A DNA stretch of 64,000 bases, taken from positions 22,272,258 to 22,336,257 of the forward strand of contig NC_079497.1 of NCBI RefSeq assembly GCF_030052815.1, written 5' to 3'. Numbering within the stretch: position 1 is the first letter of the stretch; each line of letters opens with the position of its first letter. Positions 48,285 to 58,649 of this stretch are shown here, in pieces. The DNA is from Hevea brasiliensis (Eukaryota; Streptophyta; Magnoliopsida; Malpighiales; Euphorbiaceae). The notes under the pieces were generated by a model that saw nothing but the letters and a program-made list of their open reading frames with translations, was not told where the DNA came from and ran no database searches. A program made the position numbers and the translations under genes.

Positions 48285-49690
48285 TAGCTCAAAGGATGGT
48301 GGGATTATCATCTCATGAACCTATAAAAATCTGAGATTCTAGAATCCATACAAACTTAAGAAGATTGCGTGCCAATTCTTAATGAGTTAGGCCAACCAAT
48401 CCCAAATGCAGTAGCCACTTTGATAGTAACAATCTCCTTACATTTCATAGGTGACCCATCTCATCTTAAGGATAAGAATACCGAACTCCTTTCAAACCTT
48501 AGATACAAAAAAAATGAGTGATTTTCAGTATTACAAAAACACTTTTCTTATTAGGGTAATGCTTAGAGAAGATTCTAATCAGCCCTTTTGGAAAGAAAAA
48601 TTCCTTGTTGGACTTTCGACCCTTTTGGGAGAAAAAGTTAGGAATAAAATCAAGGAAGCATTTGGAAATCAAATCCCGTATGATAAATTAACCTATGGTG
48701 AACTAGTCAGTCTCACTCAAAAAGAAGGTTTAAAAATTTATCAGGATTTGAAATTACAAAAACATCTGAAATAGGAAATGAGAAAAACTTGCCAAAAGTT
48801 AGGATCTTTCTGCAAACAATTTGAAATAGGAACCAAGAATTCTACTCCAGATTGTGGAGGAAGTTGTAGCAGAAAACCTTACAAAAAATAATCTCAAAAA
48901 TATAAAAACTCTCCAAAATCAGAAAAAGATTCCTATTACAAAAAACCTTTAAAAAAGACTAGTAAAACTAGTCCCCAATCCAAAACAAGATTCAAATATT
49001 TAACTTGCTATAAATGTGGAAAGAAAGGTCTCACTACAAATTTTTGCAAGTTAAATAGAAAACTTCATGAGTTACAATTAGAAGAAGAGGGTATCAATAA
49101 AATAACTGCTCTTTTAGTTGAAACCAAAGGTGAGTCCAGTAATTCTGAACCCACGAAAAATGAAGAAGGATTACAAATTAATGAATTAATCATAAGTTCA
49201 TCATCCAGTTCTGATTCTGAAACAGAAAAAGAACTGTTTACAAAACCAAAATTAAAAATCAATGTTCTGTCAAAAGACCAGAAGTTACTCTTAGAAATCC
49301 TTACACAGGTTGAAGATTCTCAACTACAAAAGGAATTTTTAGGAAAACTTTTAAAAACCTTTGAAGAACAACCAATACAAAAACCTTCTATTCTGCCCTT
49401 TATTGCAAAAAACACATATGACCTTACGGCTATATTGGGTAGAAAGAAGACTTCAAAACAATCAATTGTTTCAGTCCAAAGCCTCTAAGAAGAAATAAAA
49501 GCTGATTAGATTGAGCTTAATGAGCTTAAACAAAAATAGGCACAGGACTCAGAAACAATTCAAAAATTACTTTCAAAACAAATCAATGAAGAACTCGTAG
49601 AAGAAGATGAAGAAAATACTTTAGAACTTCAAAATCTTGAAAAACCTACAAAGGATTTTCTCTTCATTCTTAATGAGATTTCTTCTAGAA
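48285..49690 (+). pseudogene. Viral coat-protein core, zinc finger and linker
   Basis: After a stop at 48282 and a frame change near 48450, the block with FQYYKNTFLIRVMLREDSNQ, PFWKEKFLVGL and KIKEAFGNQIPYDKLTYGEL (about 48510-48710) is the gag-like core of plant pararetroviruses. About 230 bp on, CYKCGKKGLTTNFC (about 49009-49050) is the CCHC nucleic-acid-binding finger with its histidine replaced by leucine. The remaining stretch to the protease is acidic and Gln/Lys-rich with two TAG stops near 49485 and 49506. Confidence 0.78.
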
Positions 49691-49694
49691 AATA

Positions 49695-50141
49695 TTGATT
49701 AAAATTTCGATAGTTTTTTCAAAAGATTTCAAGATCGATACAATTGCCTTATTTGATATAGGTGCAGATTTAAATTGCATTAAAGAAGGCATTATTCCAG
49801 AGATATTCCAAGAAAAAACTACTGAAAAACTTTCAGCTGCAAACAATTCCAAAATCAAAATTAATTACAAAACAGAGGCTTCAATAGCCAATTCAAATCT
49901 TCTTCTAAAAACTTCATTTGTTTTAATAAAAGATATCAGTTATATTGTCATTTTAGGGACGCCATTCATCAATTTAATTACTCCCTACAGAGTTAACTAT
50001 GATAGTATTTCTTTTAAAACAAAAAATCAAAACCTTGTTTTTCCTTTTGTTGAAAAACCCAAAATAAAGAATTTGAATATCATAAAGGCTTATTCCATTT
50101 TTGATAATCAAATAAATGTTTTGGAACAGAAAACAAAATAG
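49695..50141 (+). pseudogene. Viral aspartic protease
   Basis: ALFDIGADLNCIKEG holds the active-site segment: the D-[ST]-G triad reads DIG, so the central residue is changed. Downstream VILGTPFI is the second conserved hydrophobic block of retropepsins. In caulimovirids the protease releases the coat and polymerase domains and is followed directly by reverse transcriptase. Here the frame stops at 50139-50141 and the polymerase core does not follow. Confidence 0.78.
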
Positions 50142-50633
50142 CATTTACAAAAAGAAATTTCTTTAAACAAGCTTGTTTTCAAAAATTAATTTTTTGATTA
50201 CTGCTTATTACAAACTAACCCTTGTGAGTTTTTCCAGATCGCAGAATCATCCAACAATGGTGATTTAGTCCACTTTGGACCAATAGTCCTCTCCAAAACT
50301 CTTGCTCAAAAATTCAGAATTAATGTAGCCAGAACTGCATATGTTCCCACGGAAAGGCACCAATGTTTATTAGACAATCTTTGGACTTTAATACAAAATA
50401 AAAGGTTGGGAGTAACAGCTCTCAATGCACTTTGTATTGAGTTTGAGGAAGCTAATAAATATGTGGCTGACCTCCTTAGCAGAATTAAATATCATGAGGA
50501 TCACATCATGGTAGCTCAATCATTCATTGAGTTTTTACAAAACCAAATTTTATACAAATCCATTACATCCAGAATTAGTCCATCAAATCCATCTACTTCT
50601 AACCAAAATCATCACCTTGAATTACAAAAATAG
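50142..50633 (+). pseudogene. Viral segment after the protease (polymerase core deleted)
   Basis: A continuous protein-like frame from about 50190 to 50630 (HFGPIVLSKTLAQKF, AYVPTERHQCLLDNLWTLIQ, NKYVADLLSRIKY) follows the protease after only ~50 bases. None of the reverse transcriptase motifs is present, so more than 1 kb has been lost. The segment could be the start of the second viral ORF or a remnant of the RNase H end. I cannot decide from the sequence. Confidence 0.5.
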
Positions 50634-50940
50634 GAATTTGAAGGCCTAGGATCTCCACTAGATTCTATTGTAAGAATTCAAAAGTGAAGGACTAAAGGCC
50701 TAGGATCCCCACTGGATTCTAGTGTAAAATTACCATTGGCCCCACTGGTCAATGTGAAAAATTATCACCATAGTGAAGTCGTTTTTGCTTTACTTGGTGC
50801 CAATAGGTCCCTAGAACATTTCCAAACCCGTTGTCTTTCGAAGAAATTCAGGCAACAAGTTCTCAACGGTCTTCCTCAAGAGATCCGCAAGCAGATTCTA
50901 CAAAACATCATCCAGTCTAAAACTAAAGAACAGCTGGATG

Positions 50941-51763
50941 TTCTCCAAAAATGTCTCAACTCAACTCAACTAAGCCTTTATCCCAAAAATTTAGGGTCGG
51001 CTATATGGATTCGCTTTTTCCACTCTGAACGATTTTGGGTTAAATCCTCAGAAATGTGTAATGCTTCTAAGTCATGTTGTACTACTCTCCTCCAAGTCAA
51101 TTTAGGTCTACCCCTTTTTTTCTTTCTATCCTCTAACTTAATGTGCTCTACTTGTCTAACTGGAGCCTCCGTATGTCAACGCTTCACATGACCAAACCAC
51201 CTCAATCTCCCTTCTCTCAACTTATCTTCAATTGGCACCACTCCTACCTTTTCTCTAATACTCTCATTACGGACTTTATCTAGTCTAGTATGGCCACTCA
51301 TCCACCTTAACATTCTCATCTCTGCAACTCTTATCTTAGATGCATACGACTCTTTCAATGCCCAATACTCACTACCATATAACATAGCCGGTCGTATGGC
51401 TGTACGGTAAAATTTTCCTTTCAATTTATTGGGAATCTTACGATCACATAAAACTCTCGTGGCACGTCTCCACTTCAACCATCTGGCTTTAATCCTATGA
51501 TTAACATCCTCCTCACATCCCCCATCTGCTTGAAGGGCTGAGCCTAGATATTTAAAGTGATTACTTTGTAGCAGTACCACTCCATTCAAACTAACTCCTT
51601 CCCTATCACCAGTTTGGCCTTCACTGAACTTGCAATGCATGTATTCTGTCTTCGTTCTACTTAACTTAAAACCCTTTGACTCTAGAGTACTTCTCCAAAG
51701 TTCTAGCTTTCTATTGACTCCTTCTCTTGTCTCATCTATCAGAATTCTCCAAAAATGTCTCAA
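50941..51763 (-). mobile_element. RTE-type LINE, 5'-truncated, with 19 bp target duplication
   Basis: The 785 bp body (50960-51744) is flanked by exact copies of TTCTCCAAAAATGTCTCAA at 50941-50959 and 51745-51763. On - it ends in GGCTTAG(TTGAG)2, the same tail as the fragment at 45574-45698. It lies within the second ORF of the viral insertion, so it is younger than the virus. Confidence 0.93.
51176..51744 (-). pseudogene. LINE reverse transcriptase C-terminal part
   Basis: A 190-codon open frame on -: RILIDETREGVNRKLELWRS, LSRTKTEYMHCKFSEG, FKYLGSALQADGG, KIPNKLKGKFYRTAIRPAML and MRMLRWMSGHTRLDK, then LREGRLRWFGHVKR. This is the thumb and C-terminal part of plant RTE-clade LINE reverse transcriptases; the endonuclease and catalytic palm are absent through 5' truncation. 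It is open without stops down to its own end, so the insertion is fairly young. The first codons of the frame lie in the target duplication. Confidence 0.9.
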
Positions 51764-52718
51764 TTTTACAAAAAGCAATCAGCAAGGTCACAATGGATGG
51801 TCATGGGAATGAGAGTATTATTCAAAACCCCATTTTCATTGCACTCAGGAACATCCTAACCGATATCCTCTGTGCTATCCAGACTGTAAACACATCTTAG
51901 ATTTCAGCATCCCCCGCTTTAAAACCACTCAGATGTTTGGAACTCGATATCTAGATGCCAGAGAACTATTCAAATGGGGTGTGTTAGCTGGAGTCTGAGT
52001 CACAAGATCTGATTGTGAAATGACAAGGTTTTTGGGAAATAGAGTCCTTCAAGAAGTCCAAAGACTATTATTCTACCAAAAACTAGTCAACATACAAATC
52101 ATTTCAACACCTCCAGAAGTATTAGCAAATGGAGAGCTACAATAAGTGATCCATTACTTCTACCTAGATACAAAACTTCCTTCTCTCTATCATCTTCCGG
52201 ATTGCCCATGCAATCATGAAGACCATTTTGTCCAACTCAACAAATGGCGAGCAAAGACAGTCGTCGAAAACTGGCAAAAACACCGATATCCAGAGTATGC
52301 GCTAGTCCATACGAGTACATATTCTCGGATATATGTCCACTTTGAACATTTACCAAGTCCAAAACCCTTTCATATTGAAACGCAGTATGAAAATTACATG
52401 GTTCAATATGAAAGTCACTACAACTTATCTTCTGTCTCGTCAGATGACGAAATAAGTGACGACGAGGAGACATGGCACAACTTACAAAACATAATGGAAG
52501 GATAAAAGAGTGGTCCCAGCTCCACTCCATAAAAAAAAAAAAAGAAAAAGAAAAGAAAAGAAAAAGAAAAAGAAAAAATTTAAGACCGGCAAAAGAAATT
52601 TATGGCGGCAAAATTATCCATTTTGCTTTTCATTCTCTTTATTTTCCATTCTGCTTTTATTTTTACTTTTATAATTTTGCACTTTTACTTTTTTTTCTTA
52701 CAAAAAATCTGACAGGAT

Positions 52719-52865
52719 ACTGTTCACCTATCACTATTCGCATGTGAAGACAACAGGAAGAACTGTTCAAGCACTGTTCTAGCACTGTTCACCCGACAGG
52801 AAGAACTGCTCAGACACTGTTTGAGTACTGTTCACACGTGAAAAAGTAAGTGGCAGATACTGTTC
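52719..52865 (+). promoter_or_regulatory. Viral upstream region with repeated ACTGTTC modules
   Basis: ACTGTTC occurs at 52719, 52762, 52773, 52784, 52827 and 52859, with variants at 52805 and 52816. A 44 bp module starting ACAGGAAGAACTG is directly repeated (52752-52793 and 52796-52836). It ends about 40 bp before a TATA box, where caulimovirus full-length transcript promoters keep their enhancers. No published element is claimed. Confidence 0.65.
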
Positions 52866-52902
52866 AAGATTTAAAAAAATTACAAAACTGCCCATGGTCA
52901 CT

Positions 52903-52913
52903 TTTATATAAGG
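52903..52913 (+). promoter_or_regulatory. TATA box of the viral full-length transcript promoter
   Basis: TTTATATAAGG, followed by AAGCATC; a TATATAAGGAAG context is typical of caulimovirus pregenomic RNA promoters. It lies after the last ORF, as expected for the circular genome opened at insertion. Confidence 0.75.
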
Positions 52914-52925
52914 AAGCATCTATCC

Positions 52926-53001
52926 AAGGCTTCTCAAGCTACTTCAAACCATTCTTCAAGCTTCTTTAGCCCAGGCTTCTCCCTTTCAAGCTTCTCAAGC
53001 C
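52926..53001 (+). promoter_or_regulatory. CT-rich repeated leader downstream of the viral promoter
   Basis: GGCTTCTCAAGC and TTCAAGCTTCT forms recur about five times just after the expected transcription start. CT-rich leaders enhance expression in several plant pararetroviruses. Confidence 0.5.
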
Positions 53002-53284
53002 GAGAGAAACCGAAGAAGGTCCTAAAAGAGTTTCACCCCGAGGTGAAGAAAGGAGCAAGAAGGTCACTTCCTATCCTGCCCTACCTCTACCTCACCTACA
53101 AACCTACAAACCCTGTAACTTCCTTATAGTAGATCTTAGGAAGCTCATGTGCTGAGCAACCTTTGTAAGCCTACCCAAAATTACATCTCCAAAACCTTTG
53201 TACAAATCTTACAAAATTTATAAGATTTTGAAGTAAGTTTTCTTCAATTTCTTTTATAAAATTTTAAATTTCTTTTGCATGCAT

Positions 53285-53470
53285 ATGGTCGGTTCAACTG
53301 CCTGATCTGCATAAATATACGTATATATATTCATAACGGACTGGCTCTGCCGCCTATTGAATATATACATGTATATTCATATTTAAATTTCAAGTTTAAT
53401 TTTATTTTTGTTAAGTATATATATATTCTTAACGGACTGGCTCTGCCGCCTATAAAATATATATATTTAA
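53285..53470 (+). repeat. Leader hairpins sharing one loop sequence
   Basis: AACGGACTGGCTCTGCCGCC occurs at about 53335 and 53431, each time between AT-rich arms that pair (GTATATATATTCA with TGAATATATAC; AAGTATATATATATT with AATATATATATTT). A diverged third form (GTCGGTTCAACTGCC) precedes at about 53289. Inside the loop GGC-TCT-GCC can pair again. Confidence 0.6.
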
Positions 53471-53628
53471 TCTTTAATTTACAAATTTAATTTTCATTTC
53501 TGAAGATTTCCCTTTCTTGTGCATTTTGTTTATTTTTTTAATTGTTTATATATTGTTCAAGATCTAGATTGTTGCTTCTTCCCTGTTAGCTCATCCCCCT
53601 TCCGATCCCAGTGCGTCCTTGGTGTGTG

Positions 53629-53647
53629 TATATATATATATATATAT
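53629..53647. repeat. (TA)n at right edge of viral insertion
   Basis: GTGTGTATATATATATATAT joins viral leader to AT-rich transposon DNA; the counterpart is at 45793-45853. Confidence 0.85.
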
Positions 53648-54009
53648 TAAAATAAAATACTAAAAATTAATAATACAAATAATTTACTAACAAAAAATAT
53701 ATTTGTACAAAAATTTTTATTTTATGTAAAAGAAAATAAATTAAATAAAAAAGATGAGAAATAAAACGAAGATGAATAATAAAAAAGATGATGAAAAAGA
53801 AAAGGATGAGAAAGAAAAAGATGATGAAGAAGAAAATAAATGAGAAAGAAAAAATGATGTAGAAAATAAGTTAGAAAAGAAAAAGTGATAAATAAAAGAT
53901 AAGAATGAAAAAAAAAAGATTAAGAAAATGAGATTAAAGGGAAGAAATAAAGAAAAAAAAATAAGTGGTGAGAAAAAAAAAATGAGTAGTGGAGAAAGAA
54001 AATGAGTAA
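53648..54009. other. Purine-rich A/G tract, no gene
   Basis: Degenerate GAAAAAGATGA-type repeats; reading frames here are Lys/Asp/Glu low complexity. Confidence 0.5.
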
Positions 54010-54970
54010 TAATTTATATAAATGAATTAGTAACTGATTTTACCAACCGATTGTCAGTTGCTAATTTCTTTTAAAAATTGGGCAGAAATTTTTGGGAGAA
54101 AAATTTTACAACCGATTCGCAATTGGTTGCAAAGTCAATTACTAATAGTAACCAATTTCAATAGACTGCAGAAATCAGTTGCTGTTAATAACTAATTTGT
54201 AAATTGGTTGCAAATCAAAATAAAAAATATGCGAGAATTTTTTGGGGGTAGAAAATCTGTTGCAAAATCGATTGCTGCAAATAAAAAAAAAAAACAAAAC
54301 AAAAAATTGGGCCAAAATATTTGAAGAAAAAAATTGATTGTAAAATCAGTTGTTAACAGCAAACAATTTTAATTGATTGTAAAAATCGGTTGCTATTAGC
54401 AACCGATTCACAAATCAGTTGCAAATGAAAAAAATAAAAATAAAAAAATTGGGCGCTAATTTTTTTGCTGGAAAATCGATTACAAAATTGGTTATTGTTA
54501 GCAATAAATTCGCAAATCACTTGCAAATCAAAAAAATTAAAAAAAAAAGGCAGGAATTTTTGAAAAAAAAAATGGCAACTGATTTACAATTAATTACAAA
54601 AATTGGTTGCTAAGAAATCGGTTGTAAATAACGATCGACTTTAGCAACTAATTTGATCGGTTGCTAACTCTGATAATTCTTTAATTTAGCAACTGATTCC
54701 CTAAATCGGTTGTTATTAGCCACTAATTTTAAAATAGATTGCTATCGATTTCTTAATTTAATCGGTTGTTATTAGCAACCGATTTTAAAATCAGTTATTA
54801 ACTATATATTTAAGGTTTTTCTAATATCGATTAACAACTAATTGAGTAACCAATTATAAATCGGTTGCTAATGATAACCGATTTAACAATCAAAATCACA
54901 AATCTGTTGCAAAATTGATTACTAATAGCAATTGATTTCAATCACTTATAATAATTGGTTATAAAACTGA
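54010..54970. repeat. Right AATCGGTTGC array with ~130-140 bp higher-order units
   Basis: More than twenty forms of the motif in both orientations. Perfect palindrome at about 54385-54410 (AATCGGTTGCTA facing TAGCAACCGATT). Five longer units start with TTGGGC(AG)nnAATTTTTTG (about 54078, 54231, 54307, 54447, 54548). Confidence 0.7.
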
Positions 54971-55028
54971 TTATTTTTTATAATGAATAATTATTACATT
55001 ATTTTAAACAAAATTAATTACATTATGT

Positions 55029-55117
55029 AATTATCATTTCATTATATCATTTTTTCTATTTTACTAAATAACAATTAAATATGTAATACAATCACAATCA
55101 CATTACAACTTTGATTA
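55029..55117 (-). repeat. Right inverted arm of candidate DNA transposon
   Basis: Reverse complement of 44381-44475 with scattered changes. Confidence 0.5.
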
Positions 55118-55150
55118 TATCATGTTATTTGTCATAACATGACATATCAT

Positions 55151-58083
55151 AGTCATGGTACATCCACATGCATAGGCCTATTCAACAGTTAAGCATTAAC
55201 AATTATTAAATTTGCCTATTAAACTTAAATTGTACTTTAGCAAAAAATACCTTTTAATAAAAATAATAAGGAATTGAAAAATTTTTTAGAGTATCTGGGA
55301 AACCCTCTCTTCCCCTAACGACCTTACATAGGAAGAATACAAGATAATTTACAAAGATAAGAAAATAAAAATGGATAAACAAAAATTATCAAGCTATCAT
55401 AACATCTTAAAAGAATAATAGAAGGAGAAGGCACCCTTTTAACAAAGCCATCTATCATTGATCAAATACACAACTTTTTTTGCTTATGCCAAGGAATCTC
55501 AAGTTCTTCAAAAGCTTAACTCTCTGTCTCTATCCAAAACCAATGCAGAGGAATAAGGCACATCAAATATCTTTGGAACAAGAAAGATCCTAAACTATTG
55601 CACTGATTTAAACAAATCCAAAATCAATTTCCTTGCACAGGCATGATTACGCAAAGCAAACAGTGATAACAACTGTATCACGTATTCATGACAGCAATGA
55701 TATATTTACGTCATAAAAACAATTAATCCAATTTCACCCAGCATCTGATGTTAAGATCAACATTATATGTCTTTAAATAAGGGACGATTATCAGCATTAA
55801 GAGATTGTGAATAGCATGTGTACCCTTTCCTTGCCAACACTGTATCCCGGTTGTCAAATCCTGTATATGCTGTTCATAATTGCCTTGTGAACTTCCTTTC
55901 CTCCTGCAAGACAAAGCCTGTATACAGCCAAATCAAAAAGAAGTTAAATGCAATTCAATAATATGATCATTACTGGGACATTTCCTTTTCATAATTCTCA
56001 ACTCAACTAAAGATAATTCGAAAAGTTAATGATTACGACCAGCCTTGTAGATGACAACTAACCTTAGAAAGGATTATCAGCCTGAGCAAGCAAACCGCTA
56101 GAAAAGAGACGAACCTCACCATTGAGGATGAGATTTGAATGGGAATCGGACCTACGTGTGGACTGGAGGGCTCCCTAAGCCCCACAGCTCCCCTTCACTT
56201 TTAAGTTTTTAAATTAAAATTTTGTTAAATTATATTTAAAAATAAATATTTATATAATATATAAAACTTACTTATTAATAATTATAAATCCAATTAATAA
56301 GTATAAATATAAAATATATTTTATTAATATTTTGGTAAATTAATTAATTTTAAGTGTTATAATTTAAAATGAAAATATTTTATACAATAAATTTTAAATA
56401 TATATAAATATAAAATTTGTTTAATTATAAGTGAATCTAATAAATTATTTTATAATTTTATTTGTTCCCCGTAAGATATTATGATCAAATTCCACGACTC
56501 TCTATAAATATTAGACTCTGTTTAGTTTAATTCTAGGGTAAAATTATTTTTATTTGTAAATAATAAAATTCATTTGTAAAAGAATTTCTTTATTTGATAT
56601 ATTTTACATTAAATATAAAATTTATTTTAAATGAAATAAATTTTATATTTGAAATAAATAAAATAAAATAAAATAATATATAATAATAGAATAATTTTGT
56701 TACTTGAAATATATATGACTTTAAGTTTAAAATTCATTTATAAATTTCATCAACTTTTACGGAATTTTACTTAATTATAATAAATTTCATTAAATCGATT
56801 ATTAAGAATTTCAAATAAATTTTCATTTAAACTAAATACTAAAATTTTATATTTACAAATAAATTTTATAAAATTTTGTAAAATTCATTTATACCAAACA
56901 TTACTTAATGATAAAAATTGCTCAAAAGGAATACTCAAACTATTTTATACACATGATTTGATTCTATTGGCCAGGTATATGTGAAAATATGTGTGAGGAA
57001 GGATATTTGAGAAAGTTCTTCGTGTTATATTCGTGTTGAAGTTTCAAATGTTTCAACATTTTCATATTCTTTTACATGAATATACCGATCACAACGCGAG
57101 AAGTATCTATGAAAATCAACTTATTTAAATATGAATTCATTTAGTTTTTGTAATATTTAAATTTATTTAAAATTTGAATAAAATTTATTTTTTATTATTT
57201 GAATTTATCTCAAATACATTTATTATTATAAAAAATTATTGAACTCTTTTAATTTTATATATTTAATTATTAATCTACAAAAAAAATATTTTTTTATTAA
57301 TTTTTTATTTTAAAATTTAAAATATTTAAATTATATATATTTAAAATATAATATATAAAAATTTATAAATATTATTATAAAATATATATTTTTATATTTA
57401 ATTAATTATTTATATAAATATATTTTGAAAATATATATCTAATATATAAAATTCAAGCATGTCACCTATATTATTCTTTAAATTCAAATTTATCTCAAAT
57501 TCAATTATATAATATTTAAATCCGTCCTATTAAGATTTGGTCCAATCATATACACACAAACACTGGACTCTTTACCATCCTTATATGAATCCATGAAGCC
57601 CTACACTAAAATCTGATGCCACCCATCACAGTCCAATGGTTATATTTGGCTCTTTTATATATACTAGTCTTTTTTGAACATGCAGTGCAAGTTGTTTATA
57701 CTTATTATTTGTGATTTAATTTATTTTTATGTAATTTTTTATTAATTTTTCGTATATGATATAATATTATTATAATATATTTATTTTCAATAGCTCTTTA
57801 AATTTCATCATTCATTGTCATAATAACAAATGACCACAATTATATTTTAATTTGTATTTTTTAAAAATTGTTTATATATTATGTATTTTTTTTAAATCAT
57901 CCTCTTTAACTCTACTATTTATATATAATTTTAGAAAAATTTCTAGGCTAATTGACTAATAAATCTTAAAATATTCTCAGAATTTATTTCTTCTTTTTTT
58001 TTTTTGAATTAGTTCATCCCAATTTAAGAATTTGTTTTTTTTTATCTTCTTGAAAATTAATTTCTCCCCCAATTTGAGAATTT
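55151..58083. other. AT-rich intergenic sequence, no supported gene
   Basis: A 63-codon - strand frame at 55723-55914 is preceded by TTGTCTTGCAG, which resembles a splice acceptor, but I recognise no protein. 56220-57500 is extremely AT-rich. A possible MITE is listed separately. Confidence 0.4.
56515..56910. mobile_element. Possible AT-rich MITE
   Basis: Left end GTTTAGTTTAATTCTAGGGT and right end (on -) GTTTGGTATAAATGAATTT face each other around TTTATTTGTAAAT-type internal repeats. No exact target duplication found. Confidence 0.35.
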
Positions 58084-58084
58084 T

Positions 58085-58086
58085 AA

Positions 58087-58141
<55 letters not shown>
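58085..58141. repeat. (ATT)n microsatellite
   Basis: About 19 ATT units. Confidence 0.9.
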
Positions 58142-58145
<4 letters not shown>

Positions 58146-58603
58146 TATCTCTTATGTCCTAAATTCTCTGGTTGTAATGTATAGTCTAAGGAATTTACAA
58201 GAGCAAAGTTGACTCCAAAGTGATTGTCTATGGTGCACTAACGACAATTGCTTTTAGGTTTTATATAATCACAGTAATCAATCACTTTTCAATAAAGTAA
58301 GAAAATAATCTAGATAGAAACTATTTCAACATTGAAGTAAATGTGATTCATGTCTATGAATTAACATAAAGATGTTGCGTAAAGCATCATTCAAATTGAG
58401 CTGAAAACTTATACAAATTAAATAAAATGTCACAAAATTTAGCATGATAAATATAGAGAAAATTAGCAATGCGTTACTCTACCTTCCTACATATTGACAT
58501 AAGATCATTTGAATAAAAAGGTGGGTATCCCACAAACATTTTATACATGATAGCAATTTTAGGTTGGATATGGGTTGCTAAAATGCAAGGGTGTTAGGTT
58601 TGA

Positions 58604-58605
<2 letters not shown>

Positions 58606-58648
<43 letters not shown>
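58606..58648. repeat. (AAT)n microsatellite
   Basis: About 14 AAT units, complementary in sequence to the run at 58085. Confidence 0.9.

Positions 58649-58649
<1 letters not shown>

Larger units (their letters stand above)
50736..52505 (+). pseudogene. Second viral ORF, function unknown, carrying a LINE
   Basis: The + frame opens at 50736 and, apart from the LINE, stays in one frame to the stop at 52503-52505, with TGA/TAA at about 51808, 51997 and 52143. The LINE plus its duplication adds 804 bp, a multiple of three. The N part has FQTRCLSKKFRQQVLNGLPQ. The middle is His/Cys/Trp-rich, suggesting metal binding. The C part (52146-52505) has PDCPCNHEDHFVQLNKWRAK and an acidic tail. Florendoviruses carry a second ORF of unknown function in this place. 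Confidence 0.6.
45854..53628 (+). mobile_element. Endogenous pararetrovirus (florendovirus-like caulimovirus), degraded
   Basis: Order on +: movement protein, coat-protein region with zinc finger, aspartic protease, (reverse transcriptase missing), a second ORF, then an intergenic region with enhancer duplication, TATA box and CT-rich leader. This is a linearised caulimovirid genome of about 7.8 kb including a 0.8 kb LINE. Both edges lie in (TA)n DNA; endogenous florendoviruses are known to favour TA microsatellites. No LTRs, no integrase. It carries stops, frameshifts and a large deletion and cannot express a full polyprotein. Confidence 0.82.
44311..55150. mobile_element. Candidate DNA-transposon segment with inverted ends and subterminal motif arrays
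   Basis: Inverted arms at 44381-44475 and 55029-55117 (TAATCAAAGTTGTAATG on the left, its complement on the right) bound the segment. Inside each end lies an array of AATCGGTTGC motifs in both orientations, the arrangement of transposase-binding subterminal repeats. Without the viral insertion it would be about 3 kb. No transposase is visible. A possible shared flank AACATGA (44318 and 55137 regions) is too weak to call. Exact ends and family are uncertain. Confidence 0.45.

Noticed and set aside
51630..51812. + strand 60-codon frame
   Set aside because: Antisense shadow of the LINE reverse transcriptase.
45100..54970. Calling the segment a CACTA element
   Set aside because: Motif arrays fit that style, but no CACTA terminus or 3 bp duplication was found.
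54010..54970. CRISPR array
   Set aside because: Repeats are degenerate, in both orientations and without regular spacers; plant nuclear context.
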